Shown one piece after another: positions 59,988 to 64,000 of a stretch of DNA of 64,000 nucleotides; position 1 is the first letter of the stretch; each line of letters opens with the position of its first letter. The stretch spans positions 55,621 through 119,620 of the forward strand of contig CAIXIJ010000001.1 in assembly GCA_903919455.1 (NCBI GenBank), written 5' to 3'. The stretch is from an uncultured Acidimicrobiaceae bacterium (GTDB lineage: Bacteria > Actinomycetota > Acidimicrobiia > Acidimicrobiales > Ilumatobacteraceae). Below the pieces are notes generated by a model. The model ran no database searches. It saw only the letters and a list, made by a program, of their open reading frames with translations, and was not told the origin of the DNA. The position numbers and the translations under genes are program-made.

Positions 59988-60856
59988 CCGCTGAGGCCTG
60001 CCAGGCCGCCAGCGGCTCCGGCTGCGGCATCGCCGCTCTTCTTGTTCATCCGCTTCATCGCCAACCCTGCCAACGCCACCGCCAGCAGCGTGAAGACCAG
60101 CATGACCGTGGCGAGTGCGTTCACGGCCGGCGTGGAGCTGCCACGAGCTGCCGAGTAGATCTTCACCGGCACGGTGTCGGTGGATGCGCCCGTGGTGAGG
60201 AACGAGGAGATGACAAAGTCGTCCACGGAAGTGGCGAACACCACCATCACGCTGGCGAAAATGGCGGGAGCGAGCAGGGGCAACAGCACCAGCCGAATGG
60301 CCTGCAGCCGGGTGGCTCCGAGGTCGCGGGCCGCCTCTTCGTACTGGGCGCCAATGGCTTGCAGGCGGCCGCGCACGATGACCACCACGAAGCTCAAGGT
60401 GAAGGTGATGTGTCCGATGAGCTGACGCGACATGCCTGACGGCACACCGGTGTACATCTGGGTGAACACCAGGAATAGCGCCACGCCGAACACGATCTCC
60501 GGCGTCACGATGGGCACCAGCATGAGGCCGTTTGCGGCGTTCGACACCTTGCCCCGCCACCGGTGCAGACCAATGGCCATCGCCACGCCGAGCGGTGTGG
60601 CGATGAGCATGCATAACGCTGCGAGCTGCAGCGTGTTGAGCATGGCCGTGTGCAGGGAGTCGTCGTGCCACACCGACGACACCGGGTCGCCCCAGTACCA
60701 GCGGAACGATGGTGCCTGGAACGACGAGCGACTCTTGCCGCTGTTGAACGAGATACGTACGGCCACGAGCACGGGTAGCAGCGACCACAGCACATACACC
60801 CACGTGATCATCGCCAGGCCGCGTGCGCTGCCGTGCTTTCGACGAAATGGGTTCAT
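59984..60856 (-). CDS. ABC transporter permease, PotC type
   Basis: 290 residues with six predicted transmembrane helices and the EAA loop EEAARDLGATRLQAIRLVLL, as in PotC-like inner membrane subunits. It pairs with the upstream permease to form the channel of a polyamine- or betaine-type importer. The C-terminus has an unusual Ala/Gly-rich tail. ATGA overlaps link it to the genes on both sides. The ATPase it needs is not in this operon. Confidence 0.9.
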   Translation of the reverse strand: MNPFRRKHGSARGLAMITWVYVLWSLLPVLVAVRISFNSGKSRSSFQAPSFRWYWGDPVSSVWHDDSLHTAMLNTLQLAALCMLIATPLGVAMAIGLHRWRGKVSNAANGLMLVPIVTPEIVFGVALFLVFTQMYTGVPSGMSRQLIGHITFTLSFVVVIVRGRLQAIGAQYEEAARDLGATRLQAIRLVLLPLLAPAIFASVMVVFATSVDDFVISSFLTTGASTDTVPVKIYSAARGSSTPAVNALATVMLVFTLLAVALAGLAMKRMNKKSGDAAAGAAGGLAGLSG

Positions 60857-61788
60857 CGCTCCGCCATCCGTTGCTGCCGGATGGTGACCACGAGGTAGTA
60901 CGCCATCAACACGAACAGGAATGCCATGAGCACCAACACCAGTGCAGCACCGGTCTGCGGCTGGCTGGTTCCCAGCAGGTAGTTCTCGATCTGGTTGCCG
61001 ATCATCTCGGTCTTCGGTGACCCGCTGGTGAGATACGTGTTCGTGTAGTAGTCGCCGAACATCGGAAGAATGGTGATGACGCTGGCCGCCATGAGGCCGG
61101 GCACCGACAGGGGCAGGGTGACTCTGAAGAACGTCTGCGCGGCCGACGCACCGAGGTCGCGGCCAGCCTCGATCAGGCGCCCATCGATGCGTTCGAGCGT
61201 GGAGTACAGGGGAAGAATGAAGAACGGCACGTAGCCGTACACCAGACCCCAGATCACCGTCGAGGCGCTGCCGTCGAGCCAGTTGCGCGGTTCGCTCTGC
61301 AGGTGAAGGAAACGCAGGATGTCGTTCACCATGCCGTCCACCTGCAACAGGTTCGTCCAGGCCAGCATGCGCATGAGGTAGCTGATCCAGAAGGGCAGCA
61401 CCAGCAGAATGAGCAGCAGGCCGCGGTGCTTACTGGCCTTGCGAGCCACGAAGTACGCCACCGGGTAGCCGATGAGGATGCACCCGGCGAGTGATGCGGC
61501 TACGAATCCGACCGTGCGGATGAACACCGTCCCGAGGTCGCCGCCGAAGATGCGATCGAGCACCGCCCGCATCGCCGTGAAGTCCCACTGCAGGGGGTTC
61601 CATGCCGGCACAGCGGTGCGCAGCACGGGATCCACCGTGCCGAACGCCACCGCCATCACGGCATAGACCGAGACGACGAAGAAGGCCACCAGCCACCCCA
61701 CCCCGGGCATGGCGAACATCGCCCAGAAGCGACTCTTCGGGCGAGGTTTCGCCGCCACGGTGGGCGGGGCGGACAGTGTGGCGGTCAC
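60853..61788 (-). CDS. ABC transporter permease, PotB type
   Basis: 311 residues, six predicted helices after a short cytoplasmic N-terminus, and the EAA loop IEAGRDLGASAAQTFFRVTL. Segments such as LLLILLVLPFWISYLMRMLAW are typical of PotB-like permeases for polyamines and related cations. The GTG start lies four bases after the stop of the binding protein; the frame is open upstream but overlaps that gene. Confidence 0.9.
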   Translation of the reverse strand: MTATLSAPPTVAAKPRPKSRFWAMFAMPGVGWLVAFFVVSVYAVMAVAFGTVDPVLRTAVPAWNPLQWDFTAMRAVLDRIFGGDLGTVFIRTVGFVAASLAGCILIGYPVAYFVARKASKHRGLLLILLVLPFWISYLMRMLAWTNLLQVDGMVNDILRFLHLQSEPRNWLDGSASTVIWGLVYGYVPFFILPLYSTLERIDGRLIEAGRDLGASAAQTFFRVTLPLSVPGLMAASVITILPMFGDYYTNTYLTSGSPKTEMIGNQIENYLLGTSQPQTGAALVLVLMAFLFVLMAYYLVVTIRQQRMAER

Positions 61789-61792
61789 GGAC

Positions 61793-62965
61793 TCAGGCGC
61801 CGGAGGTGAACTTCGACCAGGCGGCCTCGTACTTGGCATCGCCTTCGACGCCGAGTGGCTTCTCGAACAGCGCCTTGGTGATGTCTTCCTTCGTGGGGAC
61901 GCACGCGCGCAGGTTCTCCGGCACATAGCCCTTACCGATGACGTAATCGGCATCGAGCGCGGTGAGGGCGGGCAGGTAGCCCACGTAGCTGAAGTTCTTC
62001 TCGGCCACGGCGTTGTCGAGCATGAAGTTGAGATAGAGGTGGGCGAGCACGGGGTGCTCGCAGCCACCGACCACGCCCATGCTGTCGTTCGACACGAGGT
62101 ATTCGCCAGCGGGTGGATGCCAGAAGCCCAGCACCGATGCATCGGTTCCCTCGGGCAGATAGCCGGCGTAGGCGTTGATGAGGTCGGCGCTCCAGGTGTG
62201 GGCGATGGTGGTGGTGCCCTCGGGGATGTTCTTGTAGCCGTCGATGTTCACCTTCACGTTCACCAGGTCGATGAGTTCGGTGAGGTCGGCGAGTGCCTGG
62301 TCGATCACCTTCTGATCCGTCGTGTTCACATCGAATAGACCCTTGCGCATCATCGCCATGATGAGGGCTTCGCGCTCGTCGTCGAGCACCGAGACCTGGC
62401 CCTTGAAATCGGTGGCATTCCACAGCGTGTTCCAGCCGTCCTTCTCCACCTGGGCAGGGTCGATTCGGTCGGCGCGGTAGCCGATGCCGGTACCGAAGTA
62501 CACGTAGGGCACCGAGTACGCCGAACCCTTGTCGTACCAGGGGTCTTGCAACGACTCAAGGACATTCGGGAAGTTGGTGAGGTAGGTCTTGTTCAGTGGC
62601 TGGATCACGCCGCCGGCGATGAGACGATCGATCGTGGTGCTGGCCATCGAGTGGTACACATCGGCCTGAATGGCCTTCGACGCAAGTTTGGTGACGGCCT
62701 CGGTGTCGGTGGTGAACGTGGTGATCTCCACCTTCACGCCGTACTGAGCCTCGAAGTCGGCGATCACGTCGGGGTTCACGTACGAGTCGTAGTTGAAGAT
62801 CCGCAGCGGACCCTTCTCTGGCTTCAGACCATCAGCGATCGTCTGCGTCTTCTGCCCGCCGGAGGAGCTGTCGCCGCCGCATGCCTGCAGCAGCGGCACC
62901 CCGACGCCCAGCAGGGCGCCGAGTTGGACGGACCGGGCGAGAAAGTCGCGACGGGACGTGGTCAT
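61793..62965 (-). CDS. PotD/F-like extracellular substrate-binding lipoprotein with Tat signal
   Basis: 390 residues. The N-terminus TTSRRDFLARSVQLGALLG is a twin-arginine signal, followed by a lipobox LQAC with Cys29 as lipidation site, so the protein is folded before export and tethered outside. The mature part resembles spermidine/putrescine-binding proteins (LRIFNYDSYVNPDVIADFE, YSVPYVYFGTGIGY). It would capture a polyamine or similar cation for the two permeases that follow. It is the first gene of the seven-gene operon. Confidence 0.9.
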   Translation of the reverse strand: MTTSRRDFLARSVQLGALLGVGVPLLQACGGDSSSGGQKTQTIADGLKPEKGPLRIFNYDSYVNPDVIADFEAQYGVKVEITTFTTDTEAVTKLASKAIQADVYHSMASTTIDRLIAGGVIQPLNKTYLTNFPNVLESLQDPWYDKGSAYSVPYVYFGTGIGYRADRIDPAQVEKDGWNTLWNATDFKGQVSVLDDEREALIMAMMRKGLFDVNTTDQKVIDQALADLTELIDLVNVKVNIDGYKNIPEGTTTIAHTWSADLINAYAGYLPEGTDASVLGFWHPPAGEYLVSNDSMGVVGGCEHPVLAHLYLNFMLDNAVAEKNFSYVGYLPALTALDADYVIGKGYVPENLRACVPTKEDITKALFEKPLGVEGDAKYEAAWSKFTSGA

Positions 62966-62985
62966 GTTGTTCCCCCAAGAGTTGT

Positions 62986-63001
62986 TTGACTCGTGGGTCA
63001 G
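62986..63001. promoter_or_regulatory. Palindrome at the head of the amine transport operon
   Basis: TTGACTCGTGGGTCAG contains TGAC-N6-GTCA. On the minus strand it reads CTGACCCACGAGTCAA, sharing 11 of 16 bases with the candidate operator at 37503 before the ATPase gene. It lies 20 bases before the binding-protein start, between it and the divergent Rieske gene. Confidence 0.35.
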
Positions 63002-63041
63002 AATAACAAAAACTGCACGGTGCGGAAGAGGGAGACCAAGA

Positions 63042-63878
63042 ATGGACGTGACGGTGAGGGAAGTGCCGGGGCCAGACGGCATCGCCGCAGCGCGCACATT
63101 GCCGGCCGCCTGGTACTCGAACGCGGCTCATTTCGAGACGGAGATCCAAAGGGTCTGGCGTCATCAGTGGCTCTGCGTCGGCGACGAAACCGATATGCCG
63201 TCTGCCGGTGCCTGGCGCGCCATCGTGGCGGGCGGTCTGCCGGTGCTGCTGATCCGCGACAAGGAAGGTGCGCTGCGAGCGTTCCTGAACGTCTGCCGTC
63301 ATCGTGCGGCACCGCTGTGCGAACCGGGCGACGACGGTAGCGGCAGCCTGCTCAGTTGCCCGTACCACGCGTGGCTGTATCGGCTCGACGGTTCGCTCGC
63401 AAGGGCACACGGCGTGGGTGAGCCCGACGGCTTCGACACCGCCGATTTCTCGCTGAAGCCGTTGGGGCTGGCCACCTGGCGGCGCTGGGTGTTCCTCCAC
63501 GCCGACCACGGCGCGGAGGCTCCGGAATTCGGGCCGATGGCGGCAGCCATCACGGGGTACCCGGTGGAAGCCATGCACCTCGTGCTCAGCGAGTCTCATG
63601 AGCGGCCGTTCAACTGGAAGGTGTTGCTGGAGAACTACAGCGAGAACTACCACACGCCATTCGTGCACCCGGAGATCGACACCTCGAGCTCGCACGACTA
63701 TCCGATGCTGGCCGAGGGCCTCACGCTGTATGCCTGGGATCGGCCGCTGCGGCCCACCACCGACGCCGGTGTGCTCATGGCCACGCTGCTACCCGGCGAG
63801 CCGGGCTGGGAGGCCTTGGGTTCGGCCCCCACGACGGTGCCGTACGACGTGGGCAGTTATCTGGCGCTTCGGATCTGA
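63042..63878 (+). CDS. Rieske oxygenase alpha subunit, apparently truncated
   Basis: 278 residues, 80-100 shorter than usual. The Rieske cluster ligands are intact (Cys85, His87 in CRHRA; Cys106, His109 in CPYHAW), as are the first two mononuclear iron ligands (His204, His209 in ENYSENYHTPFVHPE). The third ligand, an Asp normally 110-150 residues later, would lie beyond the stop at 63878; only 69 residues follow. The protein is therefore probably inactive unless completed by another chain. A GGGAG ribosome binding site precedes the ATG. It is divergent from the amine transport operon and is followed by possible mobile-element sequence. Confidence 0.7.
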   Translation: MDVTVREVPGPDGIAAARTLPAAWYSNAAHFETEIQRVWRHQWLCVGDETDMPSAGAWRAIVAGGLPVLLIRDKEGALRAFLNVCRHRAAPLCEPGDDGSGSLLSCPYHAWLYRLDGSLARAHGVGEPDGFDTADFSLKPLGLATWRRWVFLHADHGAEAPEFGPMAAAITGYPVEAMHLVLSESHERPFNWKVLLENYSENYHTPFVHPEIDTSSSHDYPMLAEGLTLYAWDRPLRPTTDAGVLMATLLPGEPGWEALGSAPTTVPYDVGSYLALRI

Positions 63879-63919
63879 GGGTGGGATGAGGGTGCTGGTG
63901 TAGGTCCCCAGGCGCGGTA

Positions 63920-63974
63920 CAGGGGCTCTGCGAATCTGACGGTGTCTAACGTCGTCGAGTCGCGGGAGCCCCTG
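63920..63974. repeat. Inverted repeat at the window edge
   Basis: CAGGGGCTCTGCGA (63920-63933) and TCGCGGGAGCCCCTG (63960-63974) form a near-perfect inverted repeat. It may be a terminator-like hairpin or the end of an insertion sequence; the following frame (from a GTG at 63942) runs off the window and cannot be identified. Confidence 0.5.
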
Positions 63975-64000
63975 TGGAAACTGATCCTACGCGCATGTGC

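Noticed and set aside
63880..64000. A named insertion sequence at the right edge
   Set aside because: Only an inverted repeat and about 20 codons of a possible frame are visible, which is too little to assign a family.

Overview
The window is high-GC (roughly 65%), densely coded and rich in GTG starts, four-base ATGA/GTGA gene overlaps and TANNNT hexamers 6-7 bases before start codons (leaderless transcripts). It also holds a wax ester synthase, a SAM-IV-like riboswitch before metX, DUF3516 and DCC proteins and several phytanoyl-CoA-type dioxygenases. Together these point to a chromosomal segment of an actinobacterium, most likely of the Acidimicrobiia (Ilumatobacter-like). The lineage is inferred from gene content and style only. 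I saw no CRISPR array, phage or complete insertion sequence.

1-17 kb is ordinary chromosome: lipid and redox enzymes, a SURF1 cytochrome-oxidase assembly factor, a DUF3516 helicase, a saccharopine-dehydrogenase-like enzyme, a SET-domain protein, riboswitch-metX, one tRNA-Gly(GCC), a GNAT acetyltransferase and a NarL-type two-component system.

17.4-32.6 kb is the most unusual part. Three tandem paralogous genes encode secreted proteins of about 1,600 residues. Each protein alternates three copies of an uncharacterised ~200-residue Cys-containing module with choice-of-anchor-D immunoglobulin-like domains. Each gene has its own terminator, and each has a leader of nearly fixed length that begins at a TGTGA-N6-TCACA-like palindrome and ends in a hairpin with a conserved ACGGGA loop just before the ribosome binding site. 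The two-component system lies directly upstream.

32.6-37.5 kb holds a beta-CASP nuclease, an HD-domain protein resembling diiron oxygenases, a basic Ala/Lys-rich protein, an acyl-CoA dehydrogenase and a dienelactone hydrolase.

37.5-54.8 kb looks like a quaternary-amine catabolic island. It has a PotA-type ATPase, a Rieske oxygenase, an aminotransferase with a dioxygenase, CaiD, an ADP-forming CoA ligase, an amidase, an acyl-CoA dehydrogenase, a thioesterase derived from a carnitine dehydrogenase fusion, a TetR regulator, a hybrid kinase, a bifunctional carnitine dehydrogenase/thioesterase and a BKACE enzyme. Read together they could take gamma-butyrobetaine through carnitine and dehydrocarnitine to glycine betaine, which the Rieske oxygenase could demethylate. 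Divergent promoters here share a palindrome-like motif, CTGAA-N7-TCAG or close to it.

55-63 kb is one long minus-strand operon: a Tat lipoprotein binding protein, two permeases, a flavin amine oxidase and a three-subunit molybdenum hydroxylase. It has no ATPase of its own. The window ends in a Rieske gene that lacks the expected C-terminal third and an inverted repeat that could mark a mobile element.
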